Below, in pieces: positions 1 through 9,903 of a stretch of DNA of 64,000 nt. Made by a program: the position numbers and the translations under genes. This DNA comes from Bradyrhizobium sp. CER78 (GTDB lineage: Bacteria; Pseudomonadota; Alphaproteobacteria; Rhizobiales; Xanthobacteraceae). The stretch spans positions 124,001 to 188,000 of the forward strand of contig NZ_JARVWP010000008.1 of NCBI RefSeq assembly GCF_029846235.1, written 5' to 3'. Each line of letters starts with the position of its first letter. Within the stretch, counting starts at the first letter, position 1. Under the pieces are notes generated by a model. That model searched no databases and was not told the origin of the DNA. It worked only from the letters and a program-made list of their open reading frames with translations.

Positions 1-3000
1 GCGCTGCCCAACGCAGCGTTGATGAAGGCCGTGCTTGCGGTGTCGTATCCGTCGAGCGTCGCCTGGGTGATGGTGCTGCCGCCCGGCAGGTTGTAGGTCC
101 AGAATGCGTTGAGCGCGATACTATGGGCGCCTTTGATATCGAGCGGACCTGACGCGTTGATGGCGATGTCGCCCGAAGTCTCGCCGGTGCGCTGCGCGTT
201 CAGCACCACGTCGCCATAGGCGATGCCGTTCGGCGCGGTGAGATCCATGGTCGCGCCTGACGACAGCGTGAGCACGCCGCCCGCCGCGGTCAGCTCGATA
301 TGACCGCGGTTCCTGGCCTCGATCGGCTGGCCGTAGCTGTCGACCTGCAGCACCCTGCCGCGAACGTCGAGCACCGCGGTCGGCGCAAGCGTAAGCCCGT
401 TGCCGGCCGAAAGCCGGATGGTGCCCGGCGCGGCGCCGGACGCATCGATGGTGCCGGCGACGGACAGGCTGCCATTGTCGACGGCGATCGTGACGCTGCT
501 GGCGCGCACCCCGTCGCCGACGACAAGATCGCCGGTCCTGATATCGAAGCCGCGTGCATCGAAGAAGCCGCCCTGGGTCAAGAGCGCGTTGAGTGCCACG
601 AAATCCGCACTGGACAGCGTGCCGGTGGTGACGCTGAAGTCGCCGCTGGCGTAGCCGTTCGTCGCCGCACCATAGAGCGCACCGTTGAGCACGACCGGCC
701 CATTGGCCGCAGCGATGCTGATCGACCCGGCACCGGCATTGGTCGCGGAGACATCGATCACGGAGCCGGCAAGCTGCGTCAGACCGCCCTGCGCGCTGTT
801 GAAGATCGCCGTGCCGCCGAAGCCGTAGACCGTCGCCCGCTGGATCGTGGACGGCTGGCCGCTGAGATCGATGCGGCTGGCGCCCCCGAGCACGATATCG
901 CCGGTCGCATTGACCACGAGCTTGCCGCTCGGCAGCAAGATCGTGCTGTCGATAGCGACGCTGCCGCCGCTGAGGTCGATCTCCGCGCCGGCCACGGTGG
1001 AGCTCGCCGTATTCGGCGCGATGCCCGCGGGCGCGACGACATTGAGCGCGCCGCCGGCGGCATAGGCCATGATCGATTTCTGCACGCCGGTCAAAAGCGG
1101 CGTCGTCAGCGTCAAATTGCCACCGGTGCCGCTCTGGCCAAATACGGCGGCGGGATCCGAGCTTGGTGACTGGTAGACGAGCAGCTTGCCGTTGCCGGCC
1201 GAAACGATCCGCGAACTTGCGGCGATATTGACGTTGCCAAAGCCGTAGATCACGCGACTCGCAGTCGATGTGTCGAGCGAGGCGAAACGGCCGAAGTCGA
1301 TCTCGTCGGCGACGAGATTGAGCGTGCCGGCTCCGGTGCCCGGCCCGCCTGCGGCGATCGCCGGCGGCGTGGCGCCGCTGATACCGTTCCAGGTGATCTT
1401 GTTGGCCGAAATCGTCGAACTGTCGCCGGCCGTGCCAAAGCCATAGATCGCCGAGGTGTTCAGCACCAGGTTGACGCCGCTGCCGCTGGCATCGAGACCC
1501 GCGCTGCCGAACAGATTGATGGAATTCGCCGCAGCCAGTGTGATGGTCTTCAGCGCCGGGGCACCATGCAGCGGATCGCCGTGCAGCAGCGTGTTGAACA
1601 GCGCCTGGTCGAACAGCAATCCCGCCGGTGCGGCCGCCGCGCTGACCGCCGCCGCGTCGCCGATATTGATGGTGCCGACCGCAAGCGCGATGTTGCTCGA
1701 TCCGAAATGCGCTGTCGGATCGATCGTGGAAGCGCCATTGGTGACGAACGCCAGCGTTCCTTCGGAGTAAAGCGACGAACCGGCGCCGATCGAAATGGAG
1801 CCGCTGCCGATGTTGGAGGGCAGGAAGTTGATGTCTCCGTTGGACAGCGCCAGCACCGTGGCCTGGCCGGCCGCATAGCTCATGCCGGTGGACGCCGAAT
1901 CGAACGGAACCGCGCCTTGTCCGACGGTGCTGAGCGTGACGTTATTGCCGACGGTGATGTTGTTGCCGATCAGGAACATTTCGCCGGCGGAGAGAGCAAC
2001 GCCGTCCCGGATAAAGAGGTCGGTTGCTGTTGGATTGAGGGTCAATGTACCGTCCAAAATCCTGACGGTTCCATTGACCAGCAGACGCGGCGCCCTGAGC
2101 GCGTCGATCTCTGCGGCGCGAACCGAGACGCCGGTGAACCCGGCCGTCGCCGCGTCGGCATAAATCTCGCCGACACCCAGCAGCGCCGCCTGACCGGCGG
2201 TGCCCCCTGGCGCGCCCTGAAACAAGGCGGTCCCGTCGAAGGTCAGCGCCGCACCGATGGTGGTGGAGTTCTGCGTCTCGAACAGCACTTCCAGCGTCTT
2301 GCCGTCGCTCGGCAGCAGCGGACGCACGCCGCCGAATTGGGTGACGTTGGCAATCAGGAAGTCGCTGTAACCCTGCTCGTTGAATTGCGAGTATTTGCGA
2401 ACGGCGGTGCCTGCGGTGATCAGCGCCGTCACCGGGAGGCTCCCCTTGATCGTGGTGTTGGCGGTGCCGGTCGCGACCGAAGCGGCGTAGGTGCCGTTGC
2501 CGATCATGATCGGGCTGCCAACCGGCGTCGTGGTGCTGCCCCCGAGCTCGACGCGGTAGGCACCAGGCAGCAACGCGTAGTTGGACGGCAGCAATGTATA
2601 GGTCCCCGCCGGCAATCCCGGGACACCGGACGGCACCGTGATCTGCTGACCGACCGCAGGATCGCCGGCGCCGTTCTCGGGCGCGATCGGCGCATAGCTG
2701 GAGCCATATCCGGGCAGGATGGCATAGATCTTGTCGGTCGCCTTGCTGACAGGGGTCGCGGGGTTGGCGTTGACGAGTGGCGTGTTGATCACGTTGACCG
2801 AGCCGCCGCGTCCGGAGACGAAACCCGCGCCGGTCAGCGTGCCGCCGCCCGACAAATCCAGGATCGCGCCGCTCGCGACGTTGATCGACTGCCCGTCCAG
2901 GATGATGCCGGTCTGCGGTCCGTTGTTGTTGAAGTTGGTCAGGTCGATCTTGCGGATGCTCGCGCCATTATACGTGTAGGTGACGCCGTCGATCGTGCCG

Positions 3001-6000
3001 CCATAGGGGATGGTCAGGCCAGCCATCGAGACCGAGGTCAGACTGCCCGGAAGCAGATCGACATGCGGCGTGAAGACCGGCCAGCTTAGTCCGAGGGTCA
3101 GGAGACCGAGCGGTGCGCGAACGATGCCGCCCTGCTCGATCACCGGCGCCTGGAAAGCGAGCTGGCCGAACACCGACAGCGGTGCATCCGGAATGTTGTC
3201 GGTGGTGCGTCCGATGGTCAGTGTCGTGGTCGGATCGGAATTTCCGCTGCCGGCGATCACGGTCGCAACCGTGTTGGTTGCGGGATAAATCTGCGCGGCG
3301 AGAAGTTCGAGATTACCGCTGGTGGACAACTGGGTGGTGATCACCCCGGGCATCGACAGGAAGCGGATATCGCCCTGGCTGACCAGCTTCGTGGTCAGGA
3401 ATCCCGCCGCAAACATGTTGTTCGGTGAACGCGCCGAGAATCCGATGAGGCCCTGGACGTCGATTTGGTTTGCGTCGGCCTCGAACCTCGCCGTGGTCGG
3501 CAAGACCGCACCGCCGGGATTGCGGATGCTGCCGCTGATGGTCCCGTCAGGGACGACAGCGGTCGCCTCACGGAACAGGATGTAGGGGGCTGACAGCTTC
3601 ACGCTGCCGGTCGTAGCCGCCATCGAGGAATCGATCGGCCCGGAAACCGGCGCCCCCGATGTGAAAGCCGCCGCCGTCAGCGTCAGGCTGCGCCCCAGCG
3701 TCAGCGACACATCGCCGGAGAACTGCATGTAATCGCCGGACACAAGCGTCAGACTATCGAAGCCGCCGTCGTTGACCATCTTGGCGCTCACCGTGGCCCG
3801 GCCGAACTTCAGCTTCGAAGCATCGGTCCCAGGCGCGATATCTGCTGGCAGCGAGGAATCCGGACGCGCCTGCACCACGGTCATCAGGCTTGGGACGATC
3901 ACGTTGGCCGGCGCCGTGCCGTTGGGCAATGAATTGCCATCGAAGTTCGGCGTGGTGAGCGCGATCGACAAATTGCCGCCGGCAGCGCTTCCGCCACCGG
4001 ACAAGGCGTGGACGGCGCCGTCGAGATAGAGCCCGCTCTGCGACGCCAGGGTGATGGAGCCGCCATTCGTCGTGATCATCTGCGGCCGGCTTGACGACGC
4101 CGCGCCTCCCGCTGCGAGATCGATCGCAAGCTGGGTGCCGTCGGCATTGAGCTCGGCACCCGGGCGCAGGATCACGAAGGCGCCGCCGCCGTTGACGGTG
4201 ATGGAGCCGCCATCGGTCGCCCGCCCGAACGGATGTCCGGTCGTGTCGGTCGCTTGATAGGCCAGCCCAGAGACATCGAGCTTGGCGGCAGCATCGACCC
4301 AGATCGAAACGCCGCGGCCATTGCCGTTGAGGTCGAAGTTAAAACCGCCCTGAACCGGTGAACCGTAGGCGTCATTGACCAGATTGATGCTGCCGCCATG
4401 TGCGGTGATGCTGCCGAACACGCTGATCTGTCCGAAGGCATCGAGCGTGATGCTCTGGCCTGGATCGACGCTGACCGAGGCGCCGTCGCCAACCACGATG
4501 GCACCGCCGTTCACGAGAGCACCGCCTCCCGATTTGATCAGCGAGCGCAGCGTCACACTGACGCCGCCCCGCTGGCTCACCGTGGCCTTGACCGGATCCT
4601 CGGTGAACAGCGGCGGCGTCCACAGCAGCAACGCCGACGACGGATCGCTGCCGGAAGGTGCGGCAAAGCTGTTCGCGGTGAACCGGTAGACCGGCATCGC
4701 GGCCGCGACCACCGTGTTGTTGGCGATCACAACACCCAGCCCGCCATTGATGTCATAGTTCGAGAAGCCGGCAGTGAAGAACGAGGATTGCAGCGCTGGC
4801 GCGGGCTCGATCGCCACGGTCTGCGGCAACGCCGTGCCGACCGGAATAATGCTGCCGATCGGGTAGGTCATCGGCGTGGATTGGATCGTTCCGGCCGCGT
4901 AGGTCACCTGGTAGGGTTTGACCGGAAGACCGTTCGGGAAGACATTTGAGGGAACGATGGTCCCGGCGGGGATGATAGCATTTCCCGCCCAGCTCGTGAT
5001 GGTCGAGAGGGCAGGCACAACCGACGACCCACAGGGCCATCCGCCGTAGCAACCGTTGCTCCCATCACTGGTCGTTGCCCACACCGTCAGCCCGCTCGGA
5101 ACCGGCCAATCGGCGCCGGTCGGACCGCTTGGCAATGTGTCGCTAAGCGGCACGTCGGAGAGCAGCGGCGTATCGAAGGTCATTTTCGTGAGCGTGAGCG
5201 TCAGCGCAGCCGGCAGCGGTTGCCCCGCCGGAATGGTCAACGCCTGCTTCAGCTTCACCGCGGCCGGCGCCGGCGTACCGGCCGGCAAGATGCCGCCCGC
5301 GAGTTCGGCGTTGTCGCCGATCAGGACGTTGCCGGGCGAGGAGATCGTCAGCGTGCCGCCGCCGCTGACGCCCCAGGCGCGGATCGCACCGTCGAGAACA
5401 AGCGTTCCATCGCCCGGCATGCCGGCGTCCTGCTGGGTGTGGCCGGCGAGGATCGCGACGTTGCCGCCCTTGCCGCCTTGCGTCTTGCCGTTGACGAGAA
5501 CGGCGCCGCCGGAGGACACGTCGATCACGCTGCCCGCCGCGAGCGAGACATTCTGGGTCGAATCGAAGGTGACGTTGCCGCCGTCGAGCAGGCCGAGGCC
5601 CGACACGCTGGCCGGATCGGCCTGCGCATTGATCCACAGGCCGCGCGTGTCGATGGTGACGCCGGATTCCAGCGTCAGCGCTGCTCCGCCTGTCGCATTC
5701 GTCAACGTAACCGTGCCGCTTGCGGTGTTGAGGATGTTGCTCACCGTGACGCTGCCGGAGCGCGCCGTGATGTCGGCTGCGATATCGACGGTCGGAGCGG
5801 TCAGCTTGACCTGCGCGCCCGGCGCAAATTGCAGCGGCGCGTTGATCGAGATCTTGTTGGCGGTGTTGATGTTGAAGCCGCCGAGGCCAAAGCTGTTCAG
5901 CGTCGGCGCATCGAACCAGGCCGTGTTGGTGCGGTCGGATGGCAGCGCGGACGTCAGGCCGAGATTGCCCGACACCGGCGCGACATTGCCGAACGTCACA

Positions 6001-8354
6001 TCGGTGTTGTAGGCGCCGGCCAGGCCATAGCGGGTGTACTGCCCGAGCGCCAGCGTGCCGGCGAGCGGCACCGTGTTCTGCGTCAGCTTGTAGCCGTCGC
6101 TGACGCCGGCCGGACGCTTGGCGATCTGCTCCTCGCCGTCGATCACATTGGCGAGGATGGTGCCCTCGAACACCGAGGTCGGGGTCGACAGGACGAGGCT
6201 GCCGGCGTCGCGGCCCATCGTGTAGCCGTTTTCCCAGCGGCTGCTGCCCTTGCCGAACGGGCTGAGATAGACCTCGACCACGCCCCAATGCGCGTGATTG
6301 ACGATGAAGCCGTTCGCCACCGCGACATAGGTCAGATAGGACGGCGCATTGTCGGCACTGTAGATGCGGCCGTCATTGCCGAGCAGCAGCGTCTGCCGCA
6401 CATAGCCGCTCTGATATTGCACGGCGCCGCCGGAGATATTGAAGAGCGCGCCCTGCTGCGCCACCACTTCCGGTGCCGACAGCGTAATGGTGCCGCCGAC
6501 CGCGGTCCATTCGCCGATCTTGTGACCGGTGTTGTTGAGATAGCCCGAGACCTCAAGCAGGCCGCCCGCGGTGTAGTAGCGATCGGTCGCATAGCCGCCG
6601 GTGCCGGCCGGCACCAGCGTCAGATCACGGGCATCGATCCACATGTTGCTGTTGAGCAGCGTGCCGCTGTCGCGGTTCTGCGGACTGTCGCGCAGCTCGT
6701 TGCCCTGGACGTTGACCTTGACCGCGTTGGCCGACACCGGCAGCACGGTGCCGGTGGTGCCGGAGACGTCGATCACCGAGCCGGTTTCGGCGAACACCCG
6801 CTTGCCGGCGGAAGCGGACACCTGGCCGCCCTGCGCCATGGTCAGCGAGCCGTTCCTGAAATCGATCGTGCCGCCGGTGACGATCTCGATCCGCGATTGA
6901 TCGGGGCGGTCCACCAATGTCGAGAGGTTATCGAACTGGCCGGTCGCCAGCAGATTGGGCCCGGCCGACGCGATCAGCGCATCGCGCTGCGAATTGAACG
7001 CGGTCGCGGTCGGATCGATGCCCGAGACCAGCGCGGCCGCGGCATCGGTCTCCGGCAGGATCAGGCTGATGCCGTTATTGGTCAGCGTGACGCTGCCGGT
7101 GGCATCGGACGCCGAGTTGAGCAGATGGATGGTGCCGCGCTGATTGACCGAGGTGGTGGAGACGAGGATGCCGTCCTGGGTGACGGCGTGGCCGGCCAGC
7201 GTGATGTCGCCCTGCTGGGCCAGCACCAGACCGGTATTGGTGACCGTGCCGCTGGTGCTTCCGCTGCGCAGCAGTGGCGCGATCTCGTTACCGCGCGTGG
7301 TCGAGTTCTGGTTGGCGTTGGTGCCGTAGCCGGCGCGCAGGATGAAATCGTCGCCGGCCGCGAACTGGGTCTGGCCCTTCGGCGTGGTGATGGCGCCGGC
7401 ATTGCTGACTTCGGTGCCCATCAGCAGCACGAAGCCGCCGCCCGCCGTCACCGAGGACGGCGCATTGGTGGTGATCAGCGCGCCGCTCTCGATGACGATC
7501 TTGCCGCCGGCACCGGTGAAGTTCGGCGTATAGACGACACTTGCGCCGCCGCCGGTAGTCGATGCGTAGATGCCGTTGCTGAGGAACTGATTGTCGGCGA
7601 TATTGGCGCTGGAGGCGATCAGCGAGCCGACATTGATCTGGCTGGCGCCGCCGAAGATGATGCCGTTCTGGTTGATCACCAGCACCTGACCGGGAGCGGT
7701 GATGCGGCCGAGGATTTGGCTCGGCCCGGTGTTGCCGACGACGCGGTTGAGCGCGGTCCAGCTGCCGGCCTGCTGGTTGAAGTTGAGCGTGGTCTGGCTG
7801 CCGACGTTGAAACTCTGCCAGTTGAGGATCGCCTGCGGCGCGGTTTGATTGACGGTGACCGTGGTCTGACCGCCGCTTGCGCTCTGGCTCGGCAGCGCCG
7901 CGCCTTGCCAGAGGCTCGAGCCGGGCACAGCGCCCGGCGCAACCTGGAGCCCGCCCGCAGCAAGGCCGTTCGGCACCGCCACTTGCGGCAACGTGCTCGA
8001 TCGCTGCGAGGCGGCAGCCGCGCTGCGTGCGGCGGACTGCGCGGCTTGCAGCGCCTGGATCGCCTGGGTTGCGCGCGTCAGCGCACCCTGGCTTTGCCGG
8101 GCGACTTCGGTCGCCTGCTGGGCCGCGGCGGTTGCCGCATCGCTCGCGATCGTCGGCGCCGATGTCGTCGCTCCGAAGTTGCCGAACGGCCGCGCCGATG
8201 CATCCTCCATCCCGGTCAGCAGCAGCGCCAGCGTGCTGGTGCCCGCGAGCAGCATCGAGCGCGACACCAATCCGATCCGCTGGCGCGGAGGAAGCGGCGC
8301 GATCCGGCGCTGATCGAGGCGAGAGCGGCGGGCGGCTTTCCGGCGAGACGGCAT
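1..8354 (-). CDS. Two-partner-secretion adhesin / filamentous haemagglutinin-like exoprotein (partial, C-terminus outside window)
   Basis: One uninterrupted reading frame runs from the ATG at 8354 to the left edge (2784 codons, no stop), so the C-terminus is missing. Residues 1-55 are a basic, extended signal region with a hydrophobic core and an ASA cleavage-like site. Residues 68-120 are Ala/Gln-rich and probably coiled. Residues 160-255 match the TPS (haemagg_act) domain, with 'INQNGIIFGG' followed by 'INVGSLIAS', and would be recognised by an outer-membrane FhaC/TpsB partner. The rest is thousands of Gly/Ser/Thr/Asn-rich residues with repeated 'sGGxitl' strands, as expected for a right-handed beta-helix shaft. 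The only two cysteines I noticed are residues 1102 and 1108. It lies downstream of the sigma/FecR genes on the same strand. No transporter partner is in the window. Family assignment is firm; the ligand is unknown. Confidence 0.9.
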   Translation of the reverse strand, partial: MPSRRKAARRSRLDQRRIAPLPPRQRIGLVSRSMLLAGTSTLALLLTGMEDASARPFGNFGATTSAPTIASDAATAAAQQATEVARQSQGALTRATQAIQALQAAQSAARSAAAASQRSSTLPQVAVPNGLAAGGLQVAPGAVPGSSLWQGAALPSQSASGGQTTVTVNQTAPQAILNWQSFNVGSQTTLNFNQQAGSWTALNRVVGNTGPSQILGRITAPGQVLVINQNGIIFGGASQINVGSLIASSANIADNQFLSNGIYASTTGGGASVVYTPNFTGAGGKIVIESGALITTNAPSSVTAGGGFVLLMGTEVSNAGAITTPKGQTQFAAGDDFILRAGYGTNANQNSTTRGNEIAPLLRSGSTSGTVTNTGLVLAQQGDITLAGHAVTQDGILVSTTSVNQRGTIHLLNSASDATGSVTLTNNGISLILPETDAAAALVSGIDPTATAFNSQRDALIASAGPNLLATGQFDNLSTLVDRPDQSRIEIVTGGTIDFRNGSLTMAQGGQVSASAGKRVFAETGSVIDVSGTTGTVLPVSANAVKVNVQGNELRDSPQNRDSGTLLNSNMWIDARDLTLVPAGTGGYATDRYYTAGGLLEVSGYLNNTGHKIGEWTAVGGTITLSAPEVVAQQGALFNISGGAVQYQSGYVRQTLLLGNDGRIYSADNAPSYLTYVAVANGFIVNHAHWGVVEVYLSPFGKGSSRWENGYTMGRDAGSLVLSTPTSVFEGTILANVIDGEEQIAKRPAGVSDGYKLTQNTVPLAGTLALGQYTRYGLAGAYNTDVTFGNVAPVSGNLGLTSALPSDRTNTAWFDAPTLNSFGLGGFNINTANKISINAPLQFAPGAQVKLTAPTVDIAADITARSGSVTVSNILNTASGTVTLTNATGGAALTLESGVTIDTRGLWINAQADPASVSGLGLLDGGNVTFDSTQNVSLAAGSVIDVSSGGAVLVNGKTQGGKGGNVAILAGHTQQDAGMPGDGTLVLDGAIRAWGVSGGGTLTISSPGNVLIGDNAELAGGILPAGTPAPAAVKLKQALTIPAGQPLPAALTLTLTKMTFDTPLLSDVPLSDTLPSGPTGADWPVPSGLTVWATTSDGSNGCYGGWPCGSSVVPALSTITSWAGNAIIPAGTIVPSNVFPNGLPVKPYQVTYAAGTIQSTPMTYPIGSIIPVGTALPQTVAIEPAPALQSSFFTAGFSNYDINGGLGVVIANNTVVAAAMPVYRFTANSFAAPSGSDPSSALLLWTPPLFTEDPVKATVSQRGGVSVTLRSLIKSGGGALVNGGAIVVGDGASVSVDPGQSITLDAFGQISVFGSITAHGGSINLVNDAYGSPVQGGFNFDLNGNGRGVSIWVDAAAKLDVSGLAYQATDTTGHPFGRATDGGSITVNGGGAFVILRPGAELNADGTQLAIDLAAGGAASSSRPQMITTNGGSITLASQSGLYLDGAVHALSGGGSAAGGNLSIALTTPNFDGNSLPNGTAPANVIVPSLMTVVQARPDSSLPADIAPGTDASKLKFGRATVSAKMVNDGGFDSLTLVSGDYMQFSGDVSLTLGRSLTLTAAAFTSGAPVSGPIDSSMAATTGSVKLSAPYILFREATAVVPDGTISGSIRNPGGAVLPTTARFEADANQIDVQGLIGFSARSPNNMFAAGFLTTKLVSQGDIRFLSMPGVITTQLSTSGNLELLAAQIYPATNTVATVIAGSGNSDPTTTLTIGRTTDNIPDAPLSVFGQLAFQAPVIEQGGIVRAPLGLLTLGLSWPVFTPHVDLLPGSLTSVSMAGLTIPYGGTIDGVTYTYNGASIRKIDLTNFNNNGPQTGIILDGQSINVASGAILDLSGGGTLTGAGFVSGRGGSVNVINTPLVNANPATPVSKATDKIYAILPGYGSSYAPIAPENGAGDPAVGQQITVPSGVPGLPAGTYTLLPSNYALLPGAYRVELGGSTTTPVGSPIMIGNGTYAASVATGTANTTIKGSLPVTALITAGTAVRKYSQFNEQGYSDFLIANVTQFGGVRPLLPSDGKTLEVLFETQNSTTIGAALTFDGTALFQGAPGGTAGQAALLGVGEIYADAATAGFTGVSVRAAEIDALRAPRLLVNGTVRILDGTLTLNPTATDLFIRDGVALSAGEMFLIGNNITVGNNVTLSTVGQGAVPFDSASTGMSYAAGQATVLALSNGDINFLPSNIGSGSISIGAGSSLYSEGTLAFVTNGASTIDPTAHFGSSNIALAVGTINIGDAAAVSAAAAPAGLLFDQALFNTLLHGDPLHGAPALKTITLAAANSINLFGSAGLDASGSGVNLVLNTSAIYGFGTAGDSSTISANKITWNGISGATPPAIAAGGPGTGAGTLNLVADEIDFGRFASLDTSTASRVIYGFGNVNIAASSRIVSAGNGKLLVYQSPSSDPAAVFGQSGTGGNLTLTTPLLTGVQKSIMAYAAGGALNVVAPAGIAPNTASSTVAGAEIDLSGGSVAIDSTILLPSGKLVVNATGDIVLGGASRIDLSGQPSTIQRATVYGFGGTAIFNSAQGGLTQLAGSVIDVSATNAGAGSISIAAANGPVVLNGALYGAATNGYASGDFSVTTGTLSSADFVALNALLTQGGFFDARGFDIRTGDLVVGDGVRASSVTIAVDNGSLSVAGTIDASGAAPGTIRLSAGNGLTLAPTAVLDVRGRVLQVDSYGQPIEARNRGHIELTAAGGVLTLSSGATMDLTAPNGIAYGDVVLNAQRTGETSGDIAINASGPLDIKGAHSIALNAFWTYNLPGGSTITQATLDGYDTASTAFINAALGS

Positions 8355-8803
8355 AAGATGTCCTCTGGAAACGGAATAACTGGGAGGGAGCGGATCAGGA
8401 GCGCACAGGCGGAAGCGCCGGCGCTTCCGCCTGACTGATGCGCGGCCGGTGTGTCTGCTCGCCAGCCATTGCAAGATCCATCCCGCGCATCAGATGGCTC
8501 TGCAACGAACCGAACCACGCGGCAATGCGCAGGGGGCACGAGGGGCGGGAGATCACACGATCGACGAACATTAGGGATCCTGACTAAGCCGAATTGCGAT
8601 CATTGTGATGACCGCTGGCTCACTGTCGTGACACCTCTGGACGCCGGAACCCTCAAAGGAATTTTATGAATGTTTTGTGTCACCGCTGCGGAGGGTCAGA
8701 GCACCTTCGAGCGAAGCAAATACCGTGGAACTAGATTCCCAGGTTCGCACCAGTTCGCGTAAAAGAGATGTCGAGCGAGAAAGCTCTAGGAGAGCAAAAA
8801 GCT
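8355..8803. other. Intergenic leader between fecR-like gene and adhesin gene
   Basis: This 449-base stretch holds no gene that I can support. It should contain the 5' leader of the adhesin message and perhaps its own promoter. Around 8620-8633, read on the minus strand, is the partly palindromic 'TGTCACGACAGTGA', a possible protein-binding site; that reading is a guess. A small tandem repeat lies at its right end (listed separately). Confidence 0.4.
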
Positions 8804-8817
8804 CTAGGAGAGCAAGA
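8782..8817. repeat. 18-bp tandem duplication at the end of the fecR-like gene
   Basis: Two adjacent 18-base units (8782-8799 and 8800-8817) differ at one position. Read on the minus strand each contains 'TTGCTCTCCTAG', so the last codons and stop codon of the FecR-like gene are duplicated in frame, giving a second in-frame TAG six codons downstream. Confidence 0.85.
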
Positions 8818-9790
8818 CGAGCCCGCCGGGCAACGTACGGGCACGAATGCCGAAGGCACGCTCAATCTGCACCAAGGCCTCGTCGGGACGATCTATCCTG
8901 AAACGACCGTTGACGGGATTGCGCCCGAACTCCGCGTTCAGCAGCACGATGCGGCCAGAGCGATATCTGTTCAGCTCCTGAATCAGGTCCGTCAAAGGCA
9001 TCATGTTGCAGATGATCAAGCCCTGCTGCCAGGCGGCCGCAATCGATGGGTCGATCGCAACGACATCGTCAAACCCGCTATCGCTGTAGGTCACACGCTG
9101 CCTGGATTTGAGAACGACCTGTTGCGTCCGATACTCGACACGGGCCTCGTTCGTGAGGCACGTGACGCAGACGCTTGCCCCGTCAACGCGCACATCGAAC
9201 TGTGCGCCCGCCGAAGTGGTCTTCCCACTCGCCGCGATCACGCTGAACGTCTCTGCTCCGCGGTCGGCGACCTTGAAGGAGGCCTCGCCCGCGATCAGCT
9301 CGACCGTGCCGGACGCAGCTCCCGATCCCAGCGCGATGCTGGTGCGCGTATTCATCTGGACCGCGACGCCATCCACCACGGCCACCTCACGTTGCTCGCC
9401 GACGCCGGTGCGGTAGTCAGCCCGCAGTTCGAACAGCGACGGCCACAAATCGAGTGGAGGGCGCACCACCATGATCCCGGTTGCTGCCGCCGCCAGCGCC
9501 CCTCCCACCACCACGCGGCGGCTCATGATCGGGGACCTGCCACCGACGCGCGAACGGCGGCTCGTCGCCCTCTCGTCCTCCAGCAGGCTCTGGCCGGCAG
9601 GGCCGAACGCCTTCCAGAACTGGCTGGCCTCTGAAAAAGCGGCCGCATGTGCCGGGCTTTGACCACACCACCGCTGCAAGGCCGCAGCGTCAGCCGCTCT
9701 CGCCTCGCCGGACGTCAGCCGCCTAATCCAGGCATGGGCTTCGCGCTCCAGCACGGAAAGCTCGTCGTGATGTCGGTCGCTATCAATCAT
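8804..9790 (-). CDS. FecR-family anti-sigma/sigma regulator
   Basis: The 328-residue protein has the FecR layout. A cytoplasmic DUF4880-type N-terminus carries 'EREAHAWIRRLTSGEA' and 'QRWCGQSPAHAAAF'. One membrane segment lies near residues 92-110 ('VVVGGALAAAATGIMVV'). The periplasmic FecR domain follows ('GVGEQREVAVVDGVAVQMNT'), with a C-terminal STN-like segment ending 'FGIRARTLPGGLVLLS'. It should hold or activate the ECF sigma factor encoded just upstream and respond to a periplasmic signal. I chose the ATG at 9790 because the frame upstream of it is low-complexity and not FecR-like, although it stays open into the sigma gene; no strong ribosome site is visible. Its stop lies in an 18-bp tandem duplication. 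Confidence 0.85.
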   Translation of the reverse strand: MIDSDRHHDELSVLEREAHAWIRRLTSGEARAADAAALQRWCGQSPAHAAAFSEASQFWKAFGPAGQSLLEDERATSRRSRVGGRSPIMSRRVVVGGALAAAATGIMVVRPPLDLWPSLFELRADYRTGVGEQREVAVVDGVAVQMNTRTSIALGSGAASGTVELIAGEASFKVADRGAETFSVIAASGKTTSAGAQFDVRVDGASVCVTCLTNEARVEYRTQQVVLKSRQRVTYSDSGFDDVVAIDPSIAAAWQQGLIICNMMPLTDLIQELNRYRSGRIVLLNAEFGRNPVNGRFRIDRPDEALVQIERAFGIRARTLPGGLVLLS

Positions 9791-9903
9791 CAAAATTGTA
9801 TGTTGCCGGTCATGATGAGGACTGCGGTCGCGATCCTCGGCGGGCGAACCAGCGGCCCTCCCGTAACATAGACACTCCCTGACGCCCCGAACCGCACAAT
9901 TTT

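Noticed and set aside
5220-8438. A 1072-residue open frame on the plus strand
   Set aside because: It is extremely rich in Arg, Asp, Gly and His, has no domain, and lies opposite the adhesin frame, whose translation is clearly protein-like. It is a high-GC shadow. The same holds for plus-strand frames at 300-1169 and 1566-3089.
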